Shown here one piece after another: positions 54,922-63,192 of a stretch of DNA of 64,000 nt. The position numbers were made by a program, and so were the translations under genes. The DNA is from Geomonas subterranea. GTDB taxonomy: Bacteria > Desulfobacterota > Desulfuromonadia > Geobacterales > Geobacteraceae. The stretch covers positions 3,464,501 to 3,528,500 of the forward strand of contig NZ_CP077683.1 of assembly GCF_019063845.1 (NCBI RefSeq). The letters are read 5' to 3'. The notes under the pieces were generated by a model, which saw nothing but the letters and a program-made list of their open reading frames with translations, had not been told where the DNA came from and searched no databases. The first letter of the stretch is position 1. Every line of letters begins with the position of its first letter.

Positions 54922-55548
54922 CTAGATCGCCATCATGCCTACAAAGTTCGACCAGGGGCTGTTCCCGCCGGAAAGTACCGCCCTGATCCTGAAGTAGTAC
55001 ATTCTGCCGGGTGTCAGCCCGGTAATTTCGATATGGTTCACCCGCGTGGAGTGTGAGTGGTATCTCCAGTTGCTTTCTACCATCGGATCACCGTCGCAGA
55101 CCCAGATTTCGTAGTTCTTGGCACCTTTGACACTACCTGCCCGCGCAATCAGGGACAGCCCCTTGTAGACCAGCCTCAGGTTTTCAGGCGAGGAGAAATG
55201 GTTCGTGAGGGACCGTTTGGTCGGGGTGGGAGCGGTGATGCCAAGACTCTGTGGGATGCTCGGGTCGCGGCTGCCAGTCAGCTGAACCAACCCGTGGAAC
55301 ACACCAAGATGGTTGTTGGTATCCATCCGGGCAGCATCAAGTTCCCCCTCCTTCTCGCGATTCCCCCCCAGAACCTCTGCGAATAGGGCTCGGTGGCGAT
55401 CATGCACCGTTTTCATCTTCCCTAACTCGGGCATGAATGTCGATATCCGTTCAAGGATGGTGGGATCGTTGTCCAACGTGGTGATCAACTCGCCCAGTGT
55501 GCGAATCGAGGATTCGTCGTTTGTGCCAGAGTCGTTTTTTTTCGCCAT
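54922..55548 (-). CDS. Orphan protein with C-terminal fibronectin-III-like module
   Basis: 208 residues. The first 90 are helical and charged. The C-terminal 90 (LVYKGLSLIARAGSVKGAKNYEIWVCDGD...VNHIEITGLTPGRMYYFRIRAVLSGGNSPWSNF) follow the FnIII pattern: the GLTPGxxYYFRIRA strand-F motif and the WS end are recognisable. No signal peptide, so cytoplasmic or secreted by another route. GGAGGTGCCGAC precedes ATG 55548. Function unknown; neighbours are remnants. Confidence 0.75.
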   Translation of the reverse strand: MAKKNDSGTNDESSIRTLGELITTLDNDPTILERISTFMPELGKMKTVHDRHRALFAEVLGGNREKEGELDAARMDTNNHLGVFHGLVQLTGSRDPSIPQSLGITAPTPTKRSLTNHFSSPENLRLVYKGLSLIARAGSVKGAKNYEIWVCDGDPMVESNWRYHSHSTRVNHIEITGLTPGRMYYFRIRAVLSGGNSPWSNFVGMMAI

Positions 55549-55653
55549 GTCGGCACCTCCGTTATAGTATTAAAACGTACTAACTTAAAAAGTAGCAACA
55601 TGTCAGAAAAAAGCAACTCTTTCGGCGGCGGAAAAACCCAGGAGATATAGAAA

Positions 55654-55722
55654 CAAAATGCTGCCGCCGTGCCGGGTGATGATGGAATGGCTCGATGCCA
55701 GCCCCAGCCCGGTCCCTTTTGG
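55654..55722 (-). pseudogene. Histidine-kinase HATPase fragment (G2-box remnant)
   Basis: In one minus-strand frame the sequence reads [20 protein letters not shown], which is the G2 box and following strand/helix of hybrid histidine kinases. Nothing of the rest of the kinase precedes or follows it in that frame. Hence a short remnant. Confidence 0.75.
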
Positions 55723-55760
55723 ATGATGACGGTCTCTGCAATTGGCAGAAGCACCTGTGA

Positions 55761-56010
55761 ATAGACGGGCTGAGCGCGACGCAGGCCATCCGGCAACTGC
55801 CGCAGGACACCCCCAACCGCGAGGTCCCGGTCTTCGCCCTCACCGCTCATGTCATGGGTGAAGCCCAGGAGCGCTTCCTGGCGGGCGGGGTGACCCAGGT
55901 GATCACCAAGCCGGTGGACTTCAAGGCGCTGCGCGAAGTGCTGGAGCAGTACAGCACGGAGTCGGAGTCGGAATCGGCCGGGGGCCTTGATGTGACCGCA
56001 GCGGCTGCTT
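55761..56010 (+). pseudogene. Response-regulator receiver fragment
   Basis: Reads IDGLSATQAIRQLP...REVPVFALTAHVMGEAQERFLAGG then VTQVITKPVDFKALREVL. That is the second half of a receiver domain: MDGxxAT helix, the TA pair, and the conserved lysine in TKPVD. The first half with the phospho-acceptor Asp is missing. It sits on the opposite strand from the kinase fragment 40 bases away, so the debris of a hybrid kinase has been inverted and broken. Confidence 0.8.
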
Positions 56011-56053
56011 GCATGTGCAGTTCCTGCAGCAACCTTTTCCTCCTTGCACAGAG

Positions 56054-56086
56054 AAAGGCCCTGGGCACTTCGCCAGGGCCTTTTTT
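56054..56086 (+). terminator. Terminator after the receiver remnant
   Basis: AAAGGCCCTGG / CCAGGGCCTTT, loop GCACTTCG, six T residues. It probably ended the ancestral hybrid-kinase transcript. Confidence 0.85.
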
Positions 56087-56243
56087 GCCACATGCTTTCT
56101 CCCCACTTCTATCCCCAGCCAAAGCGTGCTACCATCTCGCCCCACAGTTGAAAAGGAGGAGCCGGACTGCCGGGGGAACCCGAGGACCGGCTCCATCGAC
56201 CATGCAGCAGAGGCACTATTCAAGCCCGGAGATCTTCCACCTC

Positions 56244-56870
56244 ATGCCAGCAGCAAGCACCCTTTCCCCCCTACTCACCGGCTTCGGCCTCGGAGCAAGC
56301 CTCATCGTCGCCATCGGCAGCCAAAATGCCTTCGTTCTCAGGCAGGGCCTCAAGCGGCAGTACGTTTTCGCCGTCTGCTCGATCTGCTTTCTGTGCGATT
56401 CGCTGCTCATCTCCCTCGGCGCCGGGGGCTTCAGCTCCGTGGTCGCCTCCTCGCCACGTCTCATGCAGGCGACCCTCTGGGGTGGCGTCACCTTCCTCTT
56501 CTTTTACGGGGTGCGTGCCTTCATGTCAGCGCTGAAGCCCGGCGCTATCGATGCGAGCGGGGAAGACGAGGTAACCGGCGGCCTCGCCAAGGTGGTCCTT
56601 ACCACGTTGATGCTGAGCCTCGTCAACCCGCACGCCTTCCTCGACACGGTGGTGCTGCTCGGCAGCCTGGCCGGGCGCTATTCGGGAGGAGCCCGCCTGC
56701 TCTTCGCGCTCGGCGCGATGACCGCCTCCTGTGTCTGGTTTTACGGCATCGGCTACGGCGCCAGGATGCTGGCCCCGCTGTTCCGCCGGCCGGTGGCGTG
56801 GCGCGTGCTCGACATCCTCGTCGGCTGCACCATGTGGGGGATCGCCGGCAGCCTCGCTTTCGCCCGGTAA
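56244..56870 (+). CDS. argO: LysE/ArgO-family amino acid exporter
   Basis: 208 residues, about six TM helices, inner membrane. It exports basic amino acids (Arg/Lys type). LTGFGLGASLIVAIGSQNAFVLRQGLKRQYVFAVC is the family N-terminal motif, and LSLVNPHAFLDTVVLLGSLAGRY matches the central helix. ATG 56244 gives the usual ArgO N terminus; ATG 56202 in the same frame adds 14 residues. The substrate is not certain. Confidence 0.9.
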   Translation: MPAASTLSPLLTGFGLGASLIVAIGSQNAFVLRQGLKRQYVFAVCSICFLCDSLLISLGAGGFSSVVASSPRLMQATLWGGVTFLFFYGVRAFMSALKPGAIDASGEDEVTGGLAKVVLTTLMLSLVNPHAFLDTVVLLGSLAGRYSGGARLLFALGAMTASCVWFYGIGYGARMLAPLFRRPVAWRVLDILVGCTMWGIAGSLAFAR

Positions 56871-56910
56871 CGTTGCGGCTCGCGCCCCCTCGGGCGCCTT
56901 AGGAAAACAG

Positions 56911-56945
56911 AAAGAGCGGCTCGATCATGATCGAGCCGCTCTTTT
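56911..56945. terminator. Bidirectional terminator between argO and norZ
   Basis: Near-perfect palindrome AAAGAGCGGCTCGATCAT / ATGATCGAGCCGCTCTTT with T residues after it and an A-rich left flank. Confidence 0.88.
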
Positions 56946-57037
56946 CATATCATCGGCACCGGCGGGGGTGGTCCAGCTGCTGTATTTTGTCGGCTGTAAG
57001 GCTACGGTGGAGCACCTGCCGGACGGCTCCGCCGGAC

Positions 57038-59293
57038 CTAGAAGACACGCGGGCGGTTACGGTTCATGAACATGCGCACCGCAAGGTATACCACCGGCAG
57101 TATACCGATGATGAAGAGGATGTCCCCCGGCAGACGCAGCCACTCGAAGAAACGAACTGCCGGGTCGGTGAAGAATTCCGGCTGCCGCCCCTCCCAGTAC
57201 GAGGTGGCGAGGATCTTTCGCAGCTGGAGCAGCCCCACCGGAAAAAGGTTCAGGAAAAGCATGCAGGCGAGCCCCAGGTTGGTGCACCAGAAGGCGATGG
57301 CCATGGCGCGGTTGCTGGCGCGGTCCAGGGGGACGAAGTAGCGCGCGACGAACATGAAAAAGCCCAGGGAGAGCATGCCGTAGACTCCCATCATGGCGCC
57401 GTGCCCGTGGTTCGCGGTCCACTGGGTGCCGATCTCGTAGTAGCTCACGATGGGGAGGTTGATCAGGAAGCCGAACACCCCCGCTCCCAGAAAATTCCAG
57501 AAGCCCACCGCTATCAGGAACATCACCGCCCATTTGTGCGGGAACATGTCGGCCGTGGTACTGAGCATGGAACTGCCGGCCGGAGCACCAAGCCCCATGA
57601 ACTTCCACGCCTCATAGGTAAGGAGCAGCAGGGGGATCACTTCCATGGCGGAGAAGAACGCACCAAACGCCATGTGCACCTCGGGCTGCCCGCTGAAGTA
57701 GAGATGGTGCATGGTCCCCAGCACCCCGCCTATGGAGTAGAGGATGATATCCAGATATATGATGGTGGTTGCCACCCGCATGCGCACTACCCCCATGAGC
57801 ATGAAGACGTAGGCCACCATGATGGTGGTGAAGAGTTCCAGAAAATCCTCCACCCACAGATGCACCACCCAGAAGCGCCAGAACTCCACCTGGTTGAAAT
57901 GGGTGGTCTTGCCATACAACATGCCGGCGGCATAGAAAAGGGGGATGGAAACGGCGCTGTAAATGAACAGCCACGGCATGTTCCCGGGATGCTCCCCACG
58001 CAGCCTTTCACTCATCCCGCGCACCAGAATCACGAGCCAGATCAGCATCCCGGCCGTCAGCAGGATCTGCCACAGCCGCCCCAGATCAAGGTACTCCCAC
58101 CCCTGGGACCCGACGTAGAACCAGGGGCCAGCGGTGGCAAGCATCCCCTTGAGGCTCATCGCCTCACCGGTCAGGCTCCCCAGCACCACGACCACCAGCG
58201 CGCCCAGGAGAACCAGCGCCAGTTTCTCCTGATGCGGCGGCTCCTTTCCGGCGATCATCGGGGTCAGGAAAATCCCCATGGCGAGGAAACTCGACGCCAC
58301 GAAGAAGAGCGCGAGTTGCACATGCCACATGCGGGAGAGGTTGTACGGCAGGATGTCCCCGAGGGAGAAGCCGTAAAATCCCGCCGGTTCCACGTGGTAG
58401 TGCGCGTTCACCCCACCTAAAAGCCCCTGCAGGAGGAAGAGCCCCGACACCACCAGGAAGTACCACGCCACGGTGCGTTGAGATGGGGTGAGCTGCACCT
58501 TTTCCGGAGCCTGCAGCTTCGCTGAGTATTCGTCCGCCGAATGCCAGCCGAGGAACTCGTAGCGGCCGAACACGAAGAGGATGGCGCCGGTGCCGCATAG
58601 CAGCGCGATGAGGCTCAGCACGCTCCACAAAAGTATCCCCGCTGTCGGACGGTTACCCGCGAGGTTGTCCGGGGGCCAGTTGTTGGTGTAGGAGTGACCG
58701 GTGCCGGGGCGCTCCGCGGTGCTGGTCCAGGCGGCCCACGAGAAATAGGCGGTGAGCTTCCTGATTTCCTCGGGATCGTTCAGGTAAGGCCGCTTCAGCC
58801 CCTGCTGAGTCTGCAGCGGCCCGAACCAGCCGCGGTAGTAGTCGATGAGCTCCGCATGTGCGCGCGCCCGGGCGGGAGAAAAGGTGAGCAGACCGCTCTC
58901 CGGGACATAGCTGTTTTCCCTTAGCTCGGTACGCACCTTGGCTGCCGCGTCTGCGGCGGAGCCCCCTTGCCCCGCGTAGTACCCCGTTTGCTTCTCGCCG
59001 CTCAGGTGCAGGTATTGGGCGGTGAAGTCCGGGCCGAGGTACGCGCCGTGACCGAAGATGGTGCCGTACTGCATGAGCCCCAGTTTCTGGAAGATCTGTT
59101 GGCCGCCTATGACATCGTCTCCGGTGTACAGCACCGTGCCGTCCGTCGTCCTCACCTCGCGCGGGACCGGTGGCCCCTCATTGGCGTTGCGGTAGGCGAG
59201 GTAGCCCATCACGGCAAATCCGAACAGGAAGGTGACCACTGCAGTCATCAGCCACCGGGGCGAGAGAACCAGGTTTCTTTCGTGCACGCTCAT
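57038..59293 (-). CDS. norZ: Quinol-dependent nitric oxide reductase (qNOR)
   Basis: 751 residues, single-subunit NO reductase that takes electrons from quinol, reducing two NO to N2O, inner membrane. An N-terminal fused NorC-like domain (GDDVIGGQQIFQKLGLMQYGTIFGHGAYLGPDFTAQYLH) is followed by the heme-copper-oxidase-like part of about 12 TM helices with histidines in WHVQLALFFVASSF, FWRFWVVHLWVEDFLE and MHHLYFSG. The glutamate/histidine non-haem iron ligands appear to be present. It detoxifies NO or uses it as an electron sink. GGAGGTTACC precedes ATG 59293. No regulator is adjacent. Confidence 0.95.
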   Translation of the reverse strand: MSVHERNLVLSPRWLMTAVVTFLFGFAVMGYLAYRNANEGPPVPREVRTTDGTVLYTGDDVIGGQQIFQKLGLMQYGTIFGHGAYLGPDFTAQYLHLSGEKQTGYYAGQGGSAADAAAKVRTELRENSYVPESGLLTFSPARARAHAELIDYYRGWFGPLQTQQGLKRPYLNDPEEIRKLTAYFSWAAWTSTAERPGTGHSYTNNWPPDNLAGNRPTAGILLWSVLSLIALLCGTGAILFVFGRYEFLGWHSADEYSAKLQAPEKVQLTPSQRTVAWYFLVVSGLFLLQGLLGGVNAHYHVEPAGFYGFSLGDILPYNLSRMWHVQLALFFVASSFLAMGIFLTPMIAGKEPPHQEKLALVLLGALVVVVLGSLTGEAMSLKGMLATAGPWFYVGSQGWEYLDLGRLWQILLTAGMLIWLVILVRGMSERLRGEHPGNMPWLFIYSAVSIPLFYAAGMLYGKTTHFNQVEFWRFWVVHLWVEDFLELFTTIMVAYVFMLMGVVRMRVATTIIYLDIILYSIGGVLGTMHHLYFSGQPEVHMAFGAFFSAMEVIPLLLLTYEAWKFMGLGAPAGSSMLSTTADMFPHKWAVMFLIAVGFWNFLGAGVFGFLINLPIVSYYEIGTQWTANHGHGAMMGVYGMLSLGFFMFVARYFVPLDRASNRAMAIAFWCTNLGLACMLFLNLFPVGLLQLRKILATSYWEGRQPEFFTDPAVRFFEWLRLPGDILFIIGILPVVYLAVRMFMNRNRPRVF

Positions 59294-59642
59294 GGTAACC
59301 TCCATTACCAAACCAAAACCCAGGAAGGAAAGTATCACGCAGCAGCCGCGAGTCAATAGAACTAGCTAATTATTCACACTCCGACTCAAAATCGGAAGCA
59401 CTGAGGCATGGGATTCTCCTGACAGCAGTAGGGGGAGCATGGATAAGGAATCATCACATCAGAACCTGAACAGGGTTGTCCGGTCGATTGTGCAAAGGCT
59501 GAACAATGAACCCACGACGACTTAGAGCCCAAGTTCGCAAGACGCTGTAATTACGGCACATTATTACAATTAAATTGCCACTGACATTGGCACCCTCCTT
59601 GTACTGGTCCAGGTAACGATGAAACCAGTACAGGAGTCAGCC
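59294..59642. other. Divergent intergenic region
   Basis: About 350 bases between divergent norZ and the small exported protein gene. It is AT-rich near 59360-59390 (ACTAGCTAATTATTCACAC) and near 59555-59585. The region holds both promoters. I find no clear FNR, NsrR or NorR site, apart from the sigma-54-like element reported separately. Confidence 0.45.
59587..59603 (+). promoter_or_regulatory. Candidate sigma-54 (-24/-12) promoter
   Basis: TTGGCACCCTCCTTGTA: TTGGCAC-N5-TTG with the GG at 59589-59590. The -12 dinucleotide is GT where GC is usual, so a near match. 40 bases before ATG 59643. Confidence 0.5.
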
Positions 59643-59972
59643 ATGAAAACCGCAAAAGATACCAAAGCGACGCTTTTAGCGATAATCACCCTTTCCCTGC
59701 TCACCATCACCTCTCCCGTGCTCACCGCGACGGCGCACGCCGACGAATCCGACGCGACAGTCCTCCGCGGCAGATGCCCCTATTCGCTCCAGTTGCAGAA
59801 GTCCGTCGAGGCCCAGAGGGCATACCTGGTGAAGGTTGAACGCGCCAAGGCGGGCAACCCTATCCCCGCTCCCGGGGAGGTGGCCGGTGCAACGGCCGAA
59901 GCAGCGCCGATGGAGATGACCGAACTCCCCGTCGCCTGGGTCTCCTTCGCTTGGGGCTCACGCGCCGAATAA
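59643..59972 (+). CDS. Small exported protein
   Basis: 109 residues. A signal peptide (LLAIITLSLLTITSPVLTATAHA) is cut before DESDATVL. The mature part contains one cysteine (GRCPYSLQLQ), a short helical segment (QKSVEAQRAYLVKVERAKAG) and an Ala/Pro/Glu-rich tail. No haem motif. AGGAGTCAGCC precedes ATG 59643. It lies 85 bases before the triheme cytochrome and may be co-transcribed. Function unknown. Confidence 0.75.
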   Translation: MKTAKDTKATLLAIITLSLLTITSPVLTATAHADESDATVLRGRCPYSLQLQKSVEAQRAYLVKVERAKAGNPIPAPGEVAGATAEAAPMEMTELPVAWVSFAWGSRAE

Positions 59973-60057
59973 AGGGGAGATAGCGAAGGCGCGGCAGATC
60001 TCTAAAGAAACGGCGCACCCTGCCGATAGGACATAGCATCACCGGAGGAGGAAACCC

Positions 60058-60477
60058 ATGTCACTGAGCTTCAAGGAAGCAGCGCTCGTCGCCTTTGCGG
60101 CGGCACTGTTCATAATGGGGGTGGTCACGGCGCCGGCCGCACCGCCGCCGCAACTCGACCCCCTTTCCAAGGAATGCATCGGCTGCCACGACGGCGCCGC
60201 CGGCCCCGATGTGAGGGTCGATCTGCGCAACAACCCGACGGGGCGGGGGTCGCATGTTCATTCCTTCGACGGCGAGCACCCGATCGGAATGATCTACCAG
60301 AGCTACGTCGACACGAAACCGGGTTACAAGCCGATCTCCGTACAGGAGCGCAACATGATCATGGTCAACGGCGCCGTCGGGTGCCTCACCTGCCACGATC
60401 CGCTCAACCCCGCCAAGGGACACCTCATCAAGAGCGATAAAAACAGCGCACTCTGCCTCACCTGCCACGACAAATAG
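60058..60477 (+). CDS. Triheme c-type cytochrome
   Basis: 139 residues. An N-terminal signal anchor/peptide (AALVAFAAALFIMGVVTAPA) leads into three CxxCH motifs: CIGCH near residue 40, CLTCH near 110, and CLTCH near the end. HVHSFDGEHPIG and NMIMVNGAVGCLTCHD resemble doubled-CXXCH domains. Three bis-His or His-X haems make it a periplasmic electron carrier. GGAGGAGGAAACCC precedes ATG 60058. It lies in the nitrogen-oxide module next to norZ; the partner is not identified. Confidence 0.9.
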   Translation: MSLSFKEAALVAFAAALFIMGVVTAPAAPPPQLDPLSKECIGCHDGAAGPDVRVDLRNNPTGRGSHVHSFDGEHPIGMIYQSYVDTKPGYKPISVQERNMIMVNGAVGCLTCHDPLNPAKGHLIKSDKNSALCLTCHDK

Positions 60478-60497
60478 GCGGCTCGCGACCCTGTGCC

Positions 60498-60531
60498 AAA
60501 AGCCCCCTTGGCCGCACCACGGGGGCTTTTT
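60498..60531 (+). terminator. Terminator after the triheme cytochrome
   Basis: AAAGCCCCC / GGGGGCTTT stem around a 12-base loop, then T residues. Confidence 0.82.
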
Positions 60532-60742
60532 ACGTTTCCGCGCCCTGCCATACCCTTCGGCCTTGCCCCTTCCTTGACAAGAGCTGCGATTTTCATTAGG
60601 GTACCGGCACAGGTAGCCGCAGGGGCCAGGCTGCCACCGGAATTCCCCATTCCCGCTTCCGCCGCACGAGAAAAAGCCCTCTCTCGCCGGGGCTTTGGTT
60701 TCCGCTCCGGTCCCATTCGCACCAAAGGAAGTGTCCGACCGC

Positions 60743-61261
60743 ATGATCGAAGAGCAACACTTTTCCTACCGCCCCATAGGCCTTTTGCGATCCCCCTATT
60801 CCCGCCGCATCGACGCGCCGCACCAGGGCACCGTGGTGGCCGGCACCGAGACCGGCGACTTCGCCACCGCCACGCTGGAGCTCCAGGAGTGGCTGGACGA
60901 GAAGGCGATCCAGGACCTCGGCGGCTTTCAGAGACTTTGGCTGATTTTCGCCTTCCACCGCAGCGAAGGGTGGAAAAGCAACGTGAAGCCACCCCGCGGG
61001 GGACCCAAACGCGGCGTCCTGGCAACACGCTCACCGCACCGCCCCAACTCGATCGGGCTGTCCGCCGTGGAACTGGTGAGGGTGGAAGGAAAGACGCTGC
61101 ACCTGCGCGGTGTGGACCTGCTCGATGGCACGCCCGTTCTCGATATCAAGCCGTACGTCCCCTACGCTGACGCTTTTCCTGATTCAAAGGCGGGGTGGAT
61201 AGACGAGATGGATGAAAAGGTGGGGCGCTACTTCGCTCCGGGACCTCGCAAACCGCGGTGA
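60743..61261 (+). CDS. trmO: tRNA (t6A37-N6)-methyltransferase TrmO
   Basis: 172 residues. Methylates N6-threonylcarbamoyladenosine at position 37 of tRNA-Thr. SYRPIGLLRSPY, DLGGFQRLWLIFAFHRSEGW, GVLATRSPHRPNSIGLSAVELV and LLDGTPVLDIKPYVPYAD are TrmO/TsaA signatures. AAGGAAGTG lies upstream of ATG 60743. Its 3' end overlaps the TSCPD gene on the other strand by 34 bases. Confidence 0.94.
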   Translation: MIEEQHFSYRPIGLLRSPYSRRIDAPHQGTVVAGTETGDFATATLELQEWLDEKAIQDLGGFQRLWLIFAFHRSEGWKSNVKPPRGGPKRGVLATRSPHRPNSIGLSAVELVRVEGKTLHLRGVDLLDGTPVLDIKPYVPYADAFPDSKAGWIDEMDEKVGRYFAPGPRKPR

Positions 61262-61593
61262 CCGGAACCGGCGATCCCCGGAAGCTCCACGACCTCGCGC
61301 AAAGCCTCGGAGACCGCGTTCATGCAGGTGTCCTTCCCGTAGTAGCAGCCGATTCCCCCCAGGGCCTTCACTGCCTCGCGGGCGTCCAGTCCGGACCTCA
61401 AGGCATAGGAGAGTATCCTGGTCAAGCCGTCGAAGACGGCCGCACCACAATGGCCGGCCTTGCCGAAGCGGACGAAGATCTCGAACGGCTTCCCTTTCGG
61501 GTCCATGGTCACCGTCACATAGATCCTGCCGCAGTGGGTTTCCTTCTGAAAGGTGACGCTCGGAAGGGATCCGGGCCGCGCCTTCTTCTTCAT
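61228..61593 (-). CDS. TSCPD domain protein (orphan)
   Basis: 121 residues. HCGRIYVTVTMDPKGKPFEIFVRFGKAGHCG-type zinc/domain sequence and CYYGKDTCMNAVSEAL match the TSCPD domain found at the C terminus of B12-dependent ribonucleotide reductase. Here it is stand-alone, with four cysteines that could bind a metal. Regulation of nucleotide reduction is a guess. It converges on trmO with a 34-base overlap of the coding ends. Confidence 0.82.
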   Translation of the reverse strand: MKKKARPGSLPSVTFQKETHCGRIYVTVTMDPKGKPFEIFVRFGKAGHCGAAVFDGLTRILSYALRSGLDAREAVKALGGIGCYYGKDTCMNAVSEALREVVELPGIAGSGHRGLRGPGAK

Positions 61594-61826
61594 AGCTGAA
61601 CCTCCCTCTCCTCTTCAAGGCGATCGGACGCCTGATAGTATATCCGCACCTCTCACTGCCACAACGCTTTGTCTATCGTCGCCGCCCGTTTTTGCCGGCA
61701 GCGGCGCCCCCGTCGGTAGTATTGTCAATAACATCGCCCGGCCATAAGTAACCACGGCTGCACCTTTACGTTATTGCTCAAAGCTTAGGGAGTATCCCGT
61801 TCGGTACCTCCTGTGTTTACGCTTTT
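61594..61826. other. Upstream region of the octaheme cytochrome gene
   Basis: About 310 bases before the HAO-like gene with no gene; only the FNR-type palindrome (61827-61840) stands out. The promoter is expected to lie downstream of that site, in 61840-61890, and the region between carries a TATCCGCACC-like AT-poor sequence with no hairpins. Confidence 0.4.
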
Positions 61827-61840
61827 TTGACCTACATCAA
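61827..61840 (+). promoter_or_regulatory. FNR/CRP-family operator candidate
   Basis: TTGAC-CTAC-ATCAA, a 5-4-5 dyad close to the FNR (TTGAT-N4-ATCAA) and DNR/HcpR consensus. 66 bases before ATG 61907. Fits activation of a nitrogen-oxide gene under low oxygen or NO. Confidence 0.7.
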
Positions 61841-61906
61841 GGAATTCCTCCCCCGCATATGGTTTACATGTGCCCTGTTTTTTTAATTATCAGGGGAGGT
61901 AGTTAC

Positions 61907-63130
61907 ATGATTGATGGCATGAAGAAACTGGGAGGGGCGCTGGCGCTGGTGCTGATGCTGGCCGGGGCGGCCTTCGCCGGGAAGAGCAACTGTATAACCT
62001 GTCACGAGAAGGTGACCCCCAACATCGTCAAGGATTTCCTGTCCGGCGAGATGGGCAAAAGCGGCAGCGTCGACTGCTCCAGCTGCCACGGCACCGCCCA
62101 CCAGAGCGCCAAAGACGTCGCCAAGGTGAGCATGCCGACCGAGAAGACCTGCAAGGAATGCCACACGAAGCAGCACGACCAGTACGCCTCCGGGAAGCAC
62201 GCAGTAGCCTGGGTGGCTATGGACGCCATGCCGACCAACAAGATCCAGCCCCACGCCTACATCCAGGGCATGAAGGGTTGCGGCGGCTGCCACAAGGTCG
62301 GCATCCGCGACGACAAGTCCCGCGCCGAAGGGCAGTACGGCTCCCCCTGCAACTCCTGCCACACCCGCCACAAGTTCAGCAAGGCCGAGGCCAAGAAGCC
62401 GGAAGCGTGCCGCACCTGCCACATGGGCTTCGATCACCCGCAGTGGGAGATGTGGTCCAACTCCAAGCACGGCTCCATCTACCAGATGGAGGGTGACACC
62501 GGCCGCGCTCCCACCTGCCAGACCTGCCACATGGGCGACGGCGACCACAACGTGATGACCTCCTGGGGCTTCCTCGCCCTGCGCCTCCCGGAAGAGGATG
62601 CGGAGTGGATGGGTTACCGCGCCACCATCCTCAAAGGGCTGGGCGTGCTCGACCCGGCAGGCAAGCCGACCGGCCGCCTGGAACTGGTCAAAGCCGGCAA
62701 GGTGGCGCGCCTCACCAAGGAAGAGTGGCAGGCGTCCCGCGACAAGATGGTCGGCATCTGCAGCAAGTGCCACAGCGCGACCTACGCCAAGACGCAGCTT
62801 GGCAACGCCGACCAGATGATCAAAGAGGCGGACAAACTGATGGCCGAGGCGATCACCATCGTTGCCGACCTCTACGAGAAGGGTGTCATCAAACCGCAGA
62901 AGGGTCAGCCGGCCTATCCGGACCTGCTCACCTTCTACGACACCAGGACTCCGATCGAGCAGACCCTGTACGTGATGTTCCTGGAGCACCGCATGCGTGC
63001 CTTCCAGGGGGCGTTCCACATGAACCCCGACTACGTCACCTGGTACGGTCTGGCCGAGTTGCAGAAGGACCTGGTTGATATCAAGGCCGAGGCGGCCTCG
63101 ATGATCCGCGAGTCCGGCCACAAGAAGTAA
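61907..63130 (+). CDS. Octaheme c-type cytochrome, hydroxylamine-oxidoreductase-like
   Basis: 407 residues. After a signal peptide (about 1-25) come eight CxxCH haem motifs: CITCH 29-33, CSSCH 57-61, CKECH 82-86, CGGCH 125-129, CNSCH 148-152, CRTCH 168-172, CQTCH 204-208 and CSKCH 285-289. Spacing plus the CHMGFDHPQWEMWSNSKHG and CHMGDGDHNVMTSWGF segments match the HAO family, whose members interconvert hydroxylamine, nitrite and NO in the periplasm. HAO from ammonia oxidisers uses a tyrosine crosslink to the P460 haem; reductive relatives lack it. Whether the C-terminal tyrosines here (NPDYVTWYG) fill that role needs an alignment. GGGGAGGTAGTTAC fixes ATG 61907. Confidence 0.9.
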   Translation: MIDGMKKLGGALALVLMLAGAAFAGKSNCITCHEKVTPNIVKDFLSGEMGKSGSVDCSSCHGTAHQSAKDVAKVSMPTEKTCKECHTKQHDQYASGKHAVAWVAMDAMPTNKIQPHAYIQGMKGCGGCHKVGIRDDKSRAEGQYGSPCNSCHTRHKFSKAEAKKPEACRTCHMGFDHPQWEMWSNSKHGSIYQMEGDTGRAPTCQTCHMGDGDHNVMTSWGFLALRLPEEDAEWMGYRATILKGLGVLDPAGKPTGRLELVKAGKVARLTKEEWQASRDKMVGICSKCHSATYAKTQLGNADQMIKEADKLMAEAITIVADLYEKGVIKPQKGQPAYPDLLTFYDTRTPIEQTLYVMFLEHRMRAFQGAFHMNPDYVTWYGLAELQKDLVDIKAEAASMIRESGHKK

Positions 63131-63157
63131 GCACAGCCGCTGAACACGCAGTCCCCG

Positions 63158-63192
63158 CAGCGGGGCGTCACCTGACGCCCCGCTGTTTTTTT
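63158..63192 (+). terminator. Terminator after the octaheme cytochrome
   Basis: A perfect 13-bp stem CAGCGGGGCGTCA / TGACGCCCCGCTG, loop CC, then seven T residues. Confidence 0.95.
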
